A stretch of DNA of 64,000 nucleotides from Bacteroidia bacterium (GTDB lineage: Bacteria; Bacteroidota; Bacteroidia; Chitinophagales; Chitinophagaceae), in assembly GCA_030426665.1 (NCBI GenBank), contig JAUHYD010000008.1:124001-188000 (forward strand), given 5' to 3'. Below, in pieces: positions 17,110-25,920 of this stretch; position 1 is the first letter of the stretch, and each line of letters opens with the position of its first letter. The position numbers were made by a program, and so were the translations under genes. Below the pieces are notes generated by a model. The model made no database searches. It saw nothing but the letters and a program-made list of their open reading frames with translations, and was not told the origin of the DNA.

Positions 17110-19158
17110 CTATTCAACAAAGTACATCTTCATCATTCCCTTACCCTTAGCTGCCACTTCGCCCCTGTACTCACAGGCAAACGTGTCTTTCACCAATTCA
17201 TAGGTAGTTTGTGAGATGTTGATTTTGCCGGCTTCACTATTCTGCTCCATGCGCGCTGCCGTGTTTACGGTATCTCCCCATATATCGTAGGCGAATTTCT
17301 TAACGCCGACTATACCGGCTACTACGCTGCCGCTGTGGATACCCACACGCACCTGAAAAGTTTTATCGCCGAGGCGATTATAGCGGGTTGTCATAAAGTC
17401 GGTTATCTCTTTTGCTGCTTGTATCACATGGGCAGCATGGTCGGGGTCAGGCATGGGGAGTCCTGCCGCTGCCAGATAAGCATCGCCGATGGTCTTTATT
17501 TTTTCTATTTTGTATTTAGATGTTATCTCATCAAACTTTGTGAAACATGCGTGCATCTCATCAATAAGTGCCTGCGGTTTCATTGTTTCGGCAGCATGGG
17601 TAAAGTTGACGAAGTCTGTGAACAGGACCGTTACATTGTCAAAGTGGCGGGCAGCAGCGCTACCTTTGTCTTTAAGTTCGCTGGCAACCTCAGCGGGCAA
17701 GATGTTTAGCAGCAGGTCGTCGCTGCGCTTTTTCTCTTTACCTAGCAGCTTATTATTGCGGAACATAAAAAAGGAAAACAAAACTAATGCCAAAACACCG
17801 CCCAGTCCCGTGTACGTGTAGTTGCGCTGACGTACATAGCGCAGTGCGGCTTCTTTTTCTTTGCCGGCGTTTACCAGCTTTATTGAGTCTTCACGTTTGC
17901 CATACTCGTACTGCATCTGCTGCTGTACTATTTTCTTCTCATTGTCTTTGGAGAAGATTGAGTCATCGATGACAGAACAGATTTTATAGCTTTCGAATGC
18001 CTTTTTATAATTGCCGGAAAGCTTATATGCTTCTGCTAAATTCATGTAGCTAGAGCGAATCAAGTCTGTTGCATTAATCTCTTCGGAAATAGCAGCTGCT
18101 TGTTTAGAGTAGTAAATAGCCTTTTGCCGCAATGCCGCTTTTTCAATCGGTACCCCTTTCACAGGTCTGAATGTTGTGTTAACTGGCTCTATGTCGTTTA
18201 ATTGTCTTGAATAAACAACAGTAGCGGTATCTAATGCGAGGAAACAATTCCCCAAGCACACGAGATTAATGGCCTCTCCAAATCGGTCTCCAAGCTCACG
18301 ACACATTTCCAAAGATTTTTTCTGGTATTCGATAGCCAACGCATAATTTCCCTGACCAAAATATACATCACCAATGTTTCCAATGGTTGTGGCAATATTA
18401 CCTTTTCTTTTTTGGGTTTTAAACACTCTTAATGCGCTAAAATAATACTGTAAAGCTTCCTCATACTTTTTTTCCCCGTCATAACTAACTGCGATATTTC
18501 CATAACAAAATGCCATTTCAGCTGTATCGTTTAACTCTTCGAATAAATGCAGGGCTTTGAAAGAGTACTCTAGTGCCTTAGAATAGTCACCGTTGTCACT
18601 GTAAAAAGCAGATATATTGTCATAAGCTTTCGCCAAACGAATTTTGCTTCCTGATTTTTCCTGCACTTTCAGATACATAAAATAGTACTTTATGGCTTCT
18701 GCATAATTGCCTGTTCGTCTGTAGCTAACTGCGATATAATAGGATACCGCGCCAATACGATTGCTCCAACCCTCTTGTTGCGCAGTTTTCAATGCTTTAA
18801 AAAGACTGCTTAGTGCTGCCGGGTATTCTGACTTTTCTATATATATTACGCCCAAAACATTGTTTAATCTAGCCACCCCTTTCTTCCAGTTCAATTCGTT
18901 AGCAAGTTCCAACCCTTCCTGTGCGTATTTTAATCCTTTATCTAGGTCTATTTCAACATATTCGTTGCTCAGGCGAGTAAGCATCATTGCCTTGATTGTG
19001 TCTTCTTTTTGTTTCGGGAGTTCTGTAAGAATAGAATCAATAAGGGCTTGCCCTTGTAATTTTACTACCGGAACCGAAGAACCAGTTGGCTGTGAATACA
19101 TGACAACAGAAAAAAACAGTATAAAAGATGTAAATACAAAAATCAGATTTTGCCGCAT
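17110..19158 (-). CDS. TPR-sensor class III adenylate cyclase, copy 2
   Basis: A 682-residue paralog of the neighbouring cyclases with the same plan: signal peptide (MRQNLIFVFTSFILFFSVVM), TPR units (about 50-400), linker, one membrane helix (about 447-465) and a C-terminal cyclase domain (about 495-680). All catalytic residues are kept: the two Asp (VLFTDFV, IKTIGDAY), the ATP-selecting Lys and Asp, and the Asn/Arg of VNTAARM. A non-TPR insertion sits between two repeats near residues 300-345 (from CLGNCFLALDT to PIEKAAL). The sister genes have an insertion at the same place with unrelated sequence. It lies 76 nt from copy 1 and 73 nt from copy 3, all on one strand, so an operon or separate promoters are both possible. 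Confidence 0.9.
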   Translation of the reverse strand: MRQNLIFVFTSFILFFSVVMYSQPTGSSVPVVKLQGQALIDSILTELPKQKEDTIKAMMLTRLSNEYVEIDLDKGLKYAQEGLELANELNWKKGVARLNNVLGVIYIEKSEYPAALSSLFKALKTAQQEGWSNRIGAVSYYIAVSYRRTGNYAEAIKYYFMYLKVQEKSGSKIRLAKAYDNISAFYSDNGDYSKALEYSFKALHLFEELNDTAEMAFCYGNIAVSYDGEKKYEEALQYYFSALRVFKTQKRKGNIATTIGNIGDVYFGQGNYALAIEYQKKSLEMCRELGDRFGEAINLVCLGNCFLALDTATVVYSRQLNDIEPVNTTFRPVKGVPIEKAALRQKAIYYSKQAAAISEEINATDLIRSSYMNLAEAYKLSGNYKKAFESYKICSVIDDSIFSKDNEKKIVQQQMQYEYGKREDSIKLVNAGKEKEAALRYVRQRNYTYTGLGGVLALVLFSFFMFRNNKLLGKEKKRSDDLLLNILPAEVASELKDKGSAAARHFDNVTVLFTDFVNFTHAAETMKPQALIDEMHACFTKFDEITSKYKIEKIKTIGDAYLAAAGLPMPDPDHAAHVIQAAKEITDFMTTRYNRLGDKTFQVRVGIHSGSVVAGIVGVKKFAYDIWGDTVNTAARMEQNSEAGKINISQTTYELVKDTFACEYRGEVAAKGKGMMKMYFVE

Positions 19159-19231
19159 GGTAAATGTATCGATAGCTTTTATGCAGTTTTAAGTTAAACA
19201 AAAAAATGACTCAATTGCTAAGGGCTGTCCA

Positions 19232-21256
19232 CTAAGATACAAAATACATCTTCATCGCTCCCTTTCCCTTGACATCTACTTCTCCCCGGAACTCACAATT
19301 GAACTGGTCTTTCACCAATTCATAGGTTGTTTGTGAGATATTTACTTTGCCGGTTTCGGAGTTTTGCTCCATACGTGCAGCAGTGTTTACGGTATCGCCC
19401 CATATATCGTAGGCAAATTTCTTTACACCTACTATACCAGCTACCACACTACCACTATGAATACCAATGCGTATCTGAAATGTTTTGCTACCCAAGCGGT
19501 TATAACGGATAGCCATAAAATCAGTTATCTCTTTCGCTGCCTGCACTACATGTACTGCATGGCTTGGGTCGGCAACGGGGAGACCTGCTACAGCTAAGTA
19601 GGCATCACCGATCGTCTTGATTTTTTCGATTTTGTATTTCGATGTTATTTCGTCAAACTTGGTGAAGCAGGTGTGCATTTCGTCTATGAGAGCCTGCGGA
19701 CTCATCTGCTCACTGGCTTGCGTGAAGTTGACAAAATCCGTAAATAGTACAGTTGTGTTATCAAAGTGGCGAGCAACAGTGCTTCCTGTGTCTTTCAGCT
19801 CACTTGCTACTTCTGACGGCAGGATGTTGAGCAACAAATCATCGCTGCGCTGTTTTTCCTTGGCTAGCAGCTTATTATTACGAAACATAAAAAAGGAGAA
19901 TACCACCAGTACCAATACGCCTCCTACTCCCATATAGGTATAGTTTCGCTGGCGTACATAGCGCAGGGCAGCTTCTTTCTCTTTACCTGCGTTTACCAGC
20001 TTTAGGGAGTCTTCACGTTTACCATACTCGTACTGCATCTGCTGCTGCACTATTTTCTTCTCATTTTCTTTTGAGAAGACTGAGTCCTTGATAGCATTGT
20101 AGTTCTGGTAGCTTTCTAAAGCCTTTTTGTACTCACCCTTAAGCAGATACGCCTCCGCAAGGCTTTGATAGGCGTCTTGCATTAAAACAGTATAATTAAT
20201 GCTTTTGGCAATGGTTAAGGCTCTCTGCAGATAATCGATTGCACGTCGCAGCAATACGGCCTTATCTGAGGGTATATCCTGAGTTTCTTTTTGTTTGCCA
20301 ACAATAGATAGCTCCAGGTTGTCAGACGCACCTTGCTTGCCATCAGTCTTGTAAATAGATATTAAGCAAGAACCTATGGAACACAAATTCGCAGCAGCAA
20401 GGTATCTACTTCCTATATCGTCAGCTATTTTCATTGCTTTCTGATAATTCTCTATTGCCGATAGGTAGTTTTCCTGAGCCACATTTAAATCCCCTATATT
20501 GCTAATGATATTCAGGGCAAAATCCTGATTATGCTCCTCCTCTGCTACAACTAATGCCTTTTCTAAACACTCAAGAGCTTTTGTCTTGTCTCCTAAATTC
20601 AAATAACCATTCCCGACATTGCACAAAGCTCCTGCAAACCCATTCCTATCCCCTATTTCTTCGAATAGACGTAAAGCTTCGCCATTATATTTTAAGGACA
20701 ATGTAAAGTCGCCCTGAAGCTGATAAACACAACCAATACCGTCAGTAATGTTGGCTACAGCTTGTTTATCCCCGACTTCCTTAGACAGCTTCAAAGCCTT
20801 AAAGTAAAACTCAAGAGCTAAAGGATAGTTTCCCAAATCAATATAGACATTTCCTATATTGCTTCCTGCGCTGGCTGCACCGCCGACATCCCCTATTTCA
20901 TTGTAGCATTTCAGTGCCTGTTTAAGGAACTCCAATGCAAGCGGATATTCCGACTGATAGTCGTAACTGATACCCAACAAGTTGTTAGCTTCGGCAATGC
21001 CGCTTTTCCACTTCAATCGGGAAGCAATTTCAAGACCTATCCTCCCATATTTAATGCTTTTATCAAGGTTGTAATCCCGATATGCCGTAGTCAAGGCAGC
21101 AATCTCAATTACCTTATTGGTATCATCCTTTTGTTTTGGCAACTCCTGCACAAGGGAGTCAAGGAAAGCCTCCCCGCGCAACCGGGTAGACGGCTGAGCA
21201 TAACTATTGACGGCAATCAGCAACAGTGTTAGTATAAATAAGGACAACTGTCTCAT
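19232..21256 (-). CDS. TPR-sensor class III adenylate cyclase, copy 3
   Basis: A 674-residue cyclase, first of the three in transcription order. It has a signal peptide (LFILTLLLIAVNSYAQ), about seven TPR units with regular LGNYPLALEFYFKALKL-type repeats (about 60-400), a membrane helix (about 441-460) and a cyclase domain (about 490-673). The catalytic set is intact (VLFTDFVNF, IKTIGDAY, YDIWGD, VNTAARM). Its cyclase half is less similar to copies 1 and 2 than they are to each other (for example AVAGLPVADPSHAVHVV against AAAGLPIPDPDHAAHVI). The insertion between TPRs here is about 300-340 (TDGKQGASDNLELS to IPSDKAVLL). Upstream of it lies the tail of a fourth, dead copy. Confidence 0.9.
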   Translation of the reverse strand: MRQLSLFILTLLLIAVNSYAQPSTRLRGEAFLDSLVQELPKQKDDTNKVIEIAALTTAYRDYNLDKSIKYGRIGLEIASRLKWKSGIAEANNLLGISYDYQSEYPLALEFLKQALKCYNEIGDVGGAASAGSNIGNVYIDLGNYPLALEFYFKALKLSKEVGDKQAVANITDGIGCVYQLQGDFTLSLKYNGEALRLFEEIGDRNGFAGALCNVGNGYLNLGDKTKALECLEKALVVAEEEHNQDFALNIISNIGDLNVAQENYLSAIENYQKAMKIADDIGSRYLAAANLCSIGSCLISIYKTDGKQGASDNLELSIVGKQKETQDIPSDKAVLLRRAIDYLQRALTIAKSINYTVLMQDAYQSLAEAYLLKGEYKKALESYQNYNAIKDSVFSKENEKKIVQQQMQYEYGKREDSLKLVNAGKEKEAALRYVRQRNYTYMGVGGVLVLVVFSFFMFRNNKLLAKEKQRSDDLLLNILPSEVASELKDTGSTVARHFDNTTVLFTDFVNFTQASEQMSPQALIDEMHTCFTKFDEITSKYKIEKIKTIGDAYLAVAGLPVADPSHAVHVVQAAKEITDFMAIRYNRLGSKTFQIRIGIHSGSVVAGIVGVKKFAYDIWGDTVNTAARMEQNSETGKVNISQTTYELVKDQFNCEFRGEVDVKGKGAMKMYFVS

Positions 21257-21350
21257 TTAAAACCTTTCAGAGTAAAGCAAATAGATACAGGGGCGATAAA
21301 ATACAACAAATTCGGTTATGCCATCGGCGTCAATTGGCAAACGTCGTCCA

Positions 21351-21440
21351 CTAAGACACATAATACATCTTCATCACACCCTTGCCTCTCGCCTCTACGT
21401 CGCCTCGATACTTATAAGTAAACTTTTCCTTTTTCAACCT
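21351..21440 (-). pseudogene. Relic of a fourth cyclase gene (last about 30 codons)
   Basis: On the minus strand one frame reads RLKKEKFTYKYRGDVEAR followed by GKGVMKMYYVS and a stop. It aligns with the last residues of the cyclases (for example LVKDQFNCEFRGEVDVK then GKGAMKMYFVS). The 3' flank GTCCACTAAGA also matches the flank of copy 3 near 19227. Nothing upstream continues the homology before the recJ stop at 21548. Only the C-terminal end of a former cyclase gene remains. Confidence 0.75.
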
Positions 21441-21450
21441 TACGTGAGGC

Positions 21451-21473
21451 TGTTGGTCAGAATAAGACCAACA
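21451..21473. other. Hairpin beside the cyclase relic
   Basis: TGTTGGTC / GACCAACA (21451-21458 with 21466-21473) is an 8-bp inverted repeat with a 7-nt loop. It has no T-run. It lies just beyond the point where cyclase homology stops, between the relic and recJ. Confidence 0.4.
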
Positions 21474-21547
21474 GTGGAGAAATGTAACAGCCGCATTGGA
21501 CAGCAGAACTTAATAGTGCCTATTCTCGATAAAGTATTCTTGCTGCA

Positions 21548-23260
21548 TCAAGCCACACTCTTCTTAATGTCTATAACCCTTACTTGCAGGCGGGTATTGC
21601 CATTGTGCTCATTTTCTTCTAAGCAGTACACCATGTCAAATGGTCCTTGACGCACGAGGTCATACTTATCGCCTACCCCAAAACCGATACCTTCTACAAT
21701 AGCTCCGTTCCACTCATGGGCTACAATACGCAGGTGCTGTTCCTTTACTACGGAAGACGAACGCTGATAATCATATAACCCCCTGGAGAGAAATACCGGC
21801 TTCATGTTCATAGGGCCAAAGGGCTCAAACTGCTTTATAAGGTTGAAGAATGCAGGCTTCACTAATGATAGTGGTATCTCTGCATCTATCTCTATCTCCG
21901 GCACTCTTTGCTCTTCGGTGATAGTGTCTGCAACTACTTGTTCAAACCTTTCTTTGAACTCATCTACGCGGTCTTCGTCGAGGGTCATACCGGCAGCAAA
22001 AAAGTGGCCGCCGTAGTTGTCGAGAATGTCGCTGCACTCATGTATAGCATCATAGATATTAAAACCTGAGACAGACCGTGCAGAGCCTGTCGCTTTTCCG
22101 TTGGCAGATGTCAACACTATGGTAGGGCGGTAGTAATGGTCTATCAGCCTTGATGCCACTATACCCACAACACCCTTGTGCCAGTGTGGCCGGAACAGTA
22201 CCGTTGACCTGCGCTCACCTTCGTGCTCATTATCATTCAATATTCCGATTGCTTCTTCTGTTATACTGCGGTCTATTTCCTTTCTGTCGTCATTGTCTGA
22301 ATGTAGCGCAGCTGCCAGATCAGGGATTTTTTCGGGGTCTTTCTCCACAAAAAACTCTACTGCCTTCTTCGCATCGTCCATTCTTCCGGCAGCGTTCACC
22401 CGCGGACCTATCACAAACACAAGGTCAGATATTGTCAATTCCTTTTGTACGCCACCTAATTCCTTCAGTATGTCTATAGCAGGACATGGTGCCTCATTTA
22501 TCTGCTGCACACCGTAATACGCAAGTATTCTGTTCTCTCCGTCTATTGGTACAATATCCGCAGCAATGCTCGTTGCCACAAGATCCAGATATCTGTGTAC
22601 CGTTTCCTCAGGCATCTTCAGCTGAATAGCCAAAGCCGAAATCAACTTAAACCCGATACCGCATCCGCTCAGCTCTTTAAAAGGATAGTTGCAATCGGCC
22701 TGCTTGGGGTTAAGTATTGCATAGGCAGGGGGCAGGTTATCGTCCGGCAAGTGGTGGTCGCAGACAATCACATCTATCCCAAGCGAGTTGGCATAGGTTA
22801 TCATCTCCTCCGACTTAATACCACAGTCCAATGTAATAAGCAGGTTATAACCATTGCCATGCGCAAAGTCTATACCAGCTTTAGAAATGCCGTATCCCTC
22901 CCGGTACCGGTGTGGTATGTAGTACGATAAATCTCCTTTATATATTTCCCGTAAAAAGCTGTAAACCACCGATACGGCAGTCGTACCATCAACATCATAG
23001 TCGCCATAGACCATTATACGTTCATGCCACTCTATGGCATCGCATATTCTGTCGACGGCTTTACGCATGCCCTTCATCAGAAACGGGTCATGCAAATGAC
23101 TCAGCTCCGGTCTGAAAAACAGTCGGGCACTTTCATAATCTTCTATTCCTCTTACAGCAAGCAACCTGCATATCGCAGGCTCTACTCTCAATTCTTCATA
23201 CAGCCTGTTTACTATCGTTTCATCTGCGGCTTTTATGGTCCATCTCTTCTCAGGCTTCAT
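21548..23260 (-). CDS. recJ: Single-stranded-DNA-specific exonuclease RecJ
   Basis: RecJ degrades single-stranded DNA 5' to 3' in recombination and repair in the cytoplasm. The protein has 570 residues, normal for the family. The DHH phosphoesterase core is intact: GDYDVDGTTA (about 85-94), LLITLDCGIKS, DVIVCDHHLP (the DHH motif), then ASIAADIVP-like and the GPRVNAAGRMDDA segment. The DHHA1 domain is in the second half, with DNYGGHFFAAGMTL. The ATG at 23260 (MKPEKRW) is preferred to the TTG at 23272, as it gives the conserved N-terminus. Its start overlaps the 3' end of the kynurenine monooxygenase gene by 11 nt, so the two are translated from one message. Confidence 0.95.
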   Translation of the reverse strand: MKPEKRWTIKAADETIVNRLYEELRVEPAICRLLAVRGIEDYESARLFFRPELSHLHDPFLMKGMRKAVDRICDAIEWHERIMVYGDYDVDGTTAVSVVYSFLREIYKGDLSYYIPHRYREGYGISKAGIDFAHGNGYNLLITLDCGIKSEEMITYANSLGIDVIVCDHHLPDDNLPPAYAILNPKQADCNYPFKELSGCGIGFKLISALAIQLKMPEETVHRYLDLVATSIAADIVPIDGENRILAYYGVQQINEAPCPAIDILKELGGVQKELTISDLVFVIGPRVNAAGRMDDAKKAVEFFVEKDPEKIPDLAAALHSDNDDRKEIDRSITEEAIGILNDNEHEGERRSTVLFRPHWHKGVVGIVASRLIDHYYRPTIVLTSANGKATGSARSVSGFNIYDAIHECSDILDNYGGHFFAAGMTLDEDRVDEFKERFEQVVADTITEEQRVPEIEIDAEIPLSLVKPAFFNLIKQFEPFGPMNMKPVFLSRGLYDYQRSSSVVKEQHLRIVAHEWNGAIVEGIGFGVGDKYDLVRQGPFDMVYCLEENEHNGNTRLQVRVIDIKKSVA

Positions 23261-24626
23261 TACCAAAATCAAATTGTTGCACTTCTTCGTGATACGCTTT
23301 TAACCATCGGTCAAGCGATGCACAGAAATCGTTATTTTCGACGTTTACAAAAAAATCACCTTTATTCATTATCTGCTCCAGCAGCCTGTCTTGCGCCTGT
23401 GTACACTTTATAGCAGTATCGTAAGGAATGTGACTGAACGATACCATTTCGTACACTGAAATAAACTGTTCGGGGTACCGCTTTCCTAATTCTTTTTCTA
23501 TCTTCTTGCGTTCCAGAAACTTAGGGTCTGCCACCCTGTCGCTCATTTCCGTAAAGTTATTGAGTGCCAGTTGTGCCACAGCATCGCCATTGTGCCTCCG
23601 CATATTGTCATATACCGCAAGAATCTTCTCCCAATCGCTGCCATACTCATCCAACAACCCGGATAATACAGAGCAATCCTCAAAACCCGCATTCATACCT
23701 TGCCCGTAAAACGGTACAATAGCATGAGCGGCATCACCTATGAGCGCACTCTGGTCTTTGTAGTGCCACGGCGATACGTGTGTTGTTATCAATGACGAAG
23801 TAGGATTATTGAAAAAGTCCTCTATCAATGTGGGCATCATCGGCTTGGCATCCGCAAACTGCGTGTCAAAAAGTTTATGAACGTCGGCTTCCGTTTTCAG
23901 CTTTTCGAAGGACACCTCCCCTTCAAACGGCATAAACAGTGTACAGGTAAACGTACCATCGGTATTTGGCAACGCAATCATCATGTACTTTCCACGTGGC
24001 CAAATATGAAGCGCATTTTTCTCCATCAACCATTCCCCGTTTTCACCCGGAGGTATCAACAGTTCCTTATAGCCCGCCTCCAGATAATACTGAGAACAGT
24101 TTGCCCTATCCATATGCGTGTAGCCGGCACGCAATGCAGAAAATGCACCATCAGCACCAAACAATAGGTCTGCATGAATGGTCTTATCGCTATCACCATG
24201 TACCATTGTCAGCACATTATTGGCAACGTCCACATGCGTACACCTATGTTCGAAATGTATCTTCACGCCCTCTTTTTCAGCAAGGGTCATCAGCTTCTTG
24301 TTCAGTTCCCCCCGGCTTACAGAGTATATCGCTTCGTTGTTGCGGCCATATTGCTGAAAAGCAGACGCACCATCAGCCTGATGCAGGTAGCGACCATACA
24401 TGGGAATGGCTATACCTTCCAGCTCTTCCCGTAAACCGGCAAGCTCCAATGCCTTCCACCCCCGCACGCTCATGGCCAGATTGATAGATTTTCCTGCAGA
24501 TAGCGAAGCTGCCCTCATATCGGGCCTGCGCTCATAAAGCGCCACTTCATACCCCCGCTTGCGGAGAATTACAGATAGCAGCGACCCTACCAGCCCTGCT
24601 CCGAGTATTGTTACATTACGTGACAT
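23250..24626 (-). CDS. kmo: Kynurenine 3-monooxygenase (FAD)
   Basis: Flavoprotein hydroxylase that converts L-kynurenine to 3-hydroxykynurenine with NADPH and oxygen, in tryptophan breakdown and NAD synthesis. The protein has 458 residues from the ATG at 24626. The Rossmann GxGxxG is at 9-14 (ILGAGLVGS). SINLAMSVRGWKALE follows, the DG motif is in LLFGADGAFSALR (about 155-167), and the second FAD-binding stretch is ALIGDAAHAIVPFYGQGMN (about 300). A hydrophobic C-terminal anchor as in eukaryotic KMO is not seen. Other kynurenine-pathway genes are absent from the window. It overlaps recJ by 11 nt at its 3' end, an unusual pairing that looks like chance operon formation. Confidence 0.93.
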   Translation of the reverse strand: MSRNVTILGAGLVGSLLSVILRKRGYEVALYERRPDMRAASLSAGKSINLAMSVRGWKALELAGLREELEGIAIPMYGRYLHQADGASAFQQYGRNNEAIYSVSRGELNKKLMTLAEKEGVKIHFEHRCTHVDVANNVLTMVHGDSDKTIHADLLFGADGAFSALRAGYTHMDRANCSQYYLEAGYKELLIPPGENGEWLMEKNALHIWPRGKYMMIALPNTDGTFTCTLFMPFEGEVSFEKLKTEADVHKLFDTQFADAKPMMPTLIEDFFNNPTSSLITTHVSPWHYKDQSALIGDAAHAIVPFYGQGMNAGFEDCSVLSGLLDEYGSDWEKILAVYDNMRRHNGDAVAQLALNNFTEMSDRVADPKFLERKKIEKELGKRYPEQFISVYEMVSFSHIPYDTAIKCTQAQDRLLEQIMNKGDFFVNVENNDFCASLDRWLKAYHEEVQQFDFGNEA

Positions 24627-24765
24627 AAATCTGATTGCTAAAATAATAAATAATACAGTGAGAACGCACACAACCAGTCACTATTTACCTGATTGTGACG
24701 CCCGACGGGGCAAGTTAGCCAAATAGGATTTATCTGACCCTGATATTGGTCAGCAAGAAGGGTAG

Positions 24766-25671
24766 TTATTTCTTATAATACTTATAGGTGCAGTATATCA
24801 TCGGGTTCAGGAAGTAGCCTCCTTTGCGTTGGGCATCGGGGGAATCATAATATTCCCATTCATCGCTAAAGGGTTTTCTGCTATACGTCTTTGAGGGTTT
24901 ACCATAGTCTGCAGTCAACCCAAGTACCTGACCGTTATAGTCATTCACTTCGGGGTTCTTGGCAGACTGCAGCGGTCGTTGTGTGTTGCCGAAACCGGAT
25001 ATCCACTCTACCGATAAAAACAACCCCTCTCCTATGCGTATCCGCTTATCGCTCAGGTCTACTTTTACCCATGAGCCACCTCTGTCTGCCTGCACTATCA
25101 GATTGCTATCAGTAATTTCTTTTTCGGGTAGCTCACCCCACTCATACACATGCACCCGAAACTTAGTATTGAACTCACCCTCATCTGTAATATACACATA
25201 AACGGCATTCAAAATACCGTGGCGGGAAGTATCTGCCTTCAACTTTATAGCAGTTTCGGAGCCATAATACCGATAACAGTCACCGGTATAATCTACATGT
25301 CTGCGGCTACGGCCCAATACGCCCTGATGCTCGGCACCCTTGTAGGGGGTGATGGTTGCCTCTTTCAGTTTAGAGACTTTTGTGTTGAGCATGATAATTA
25401 CCGAATCGAGGGGCATAATATCTGTAGACACCTCCTTGCGCTCAAACCCTAAGCAGGTAACCACCAATGTCTTTATCCGCTCTGAGTTGCCTGTAAACGC
25501 AAAGGCACCGTTTTCATTACAATACACACCCTCGTTTCTACCTTTAGCCTGCACGACAGCAAACGGCACGCCGTTCATATGCTTATCTACCACCCTACCC
25601 ATAAAAACCCGATCCTGCCCGAAACATAGCGATGCACTCAAAAGCGCAAGCAATACAAACAAATACTTCAT
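24766..25671 (-). CDS. Secreted protein with carboxypeptidase-regulatory-like domain
   Basis: A protein of 301 residues from the ATG at 25671, with a signal peptide (MKYLFVLLALLSASLCFGQ). Residues about 20-110 form a carboxypeptidase-regulatory (CarboxypepD_reg-like) beta domain: VFMGRVVDKHMNGVPFAVVQ, then FAFTGNSERIKTLVVTCLGFERKEV. The rest (about 115-300) reads as a beta-rich domain with WVKVDLSDKRIRIGEGLFLSVEWI, similar to segments found after such domains in other Bacteroidota proteins. I cannot name it. An upstream in-frame extension to 25770 looks like non-coding sequence. It is a single gene, divergent from the TPR-kinase. Location in the envelope is inferred from the leader. Confidence 0.75.
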   Translation of the reverse strand: MKYLFVLLALLSASLCFGQDRVFMGRVVDKHMNGVPFAVVQAKGRNEGVYCNENGAFAFTGNSERIKTLVVTCLGFERKEVSTDIMPLDSVIIMLNTKVSKLKEATITPYKGAEHQGVLGRSRRHVDYTGDCYRYYGSETAIKLKADTSRHGILNAVYVYITDEGEFNTKFRVHVYEWGELPEKEITDSNLIVQADRGGSWVKVDLSDKRIRIGEGLFLSVEWISGFGNTQRPLQSAKNPEVNDYNGQVLGLTADYGKPSKTYSRKPFSDEWEYYDSPDAQRKGGYFLNPMIYCTYKYYKK

Positions 25672-25920
25672 ACTTGTCCCAAAAGTAAAAAAGGTATCGG
25701 AATATGTGATGAACGTGTCGAAAAGAACAGGAATGACAAAACAAAGGAAACTACCAATGCATAGCAACACACCTAAAATATTATATTTTTAGAACATAAA
25801 CACTACTGACGTTTGGTCCTATCCGACAGTTTCGCTTACGTAACAAGTGATATCATTTTGCTTGTTTAAACAGAACTTGTTGTTTTTCTCCCAACTCCGC
25901 ATACTTTTACATGCACAAAC

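Noticed and set aside
14261-21256. Response regulator as the dedicated partner of the adjacent cyclases
   Set aside because: The cyclases have no receiver or kinase domain and the regulator is on the opposite strand. Adjacency alone is not enough.
24174-24484. Plus-strand frames over kmo
   Set aside because: They are opposite a complete KMO with intact FAD motifs and show no similarity to known proteins.
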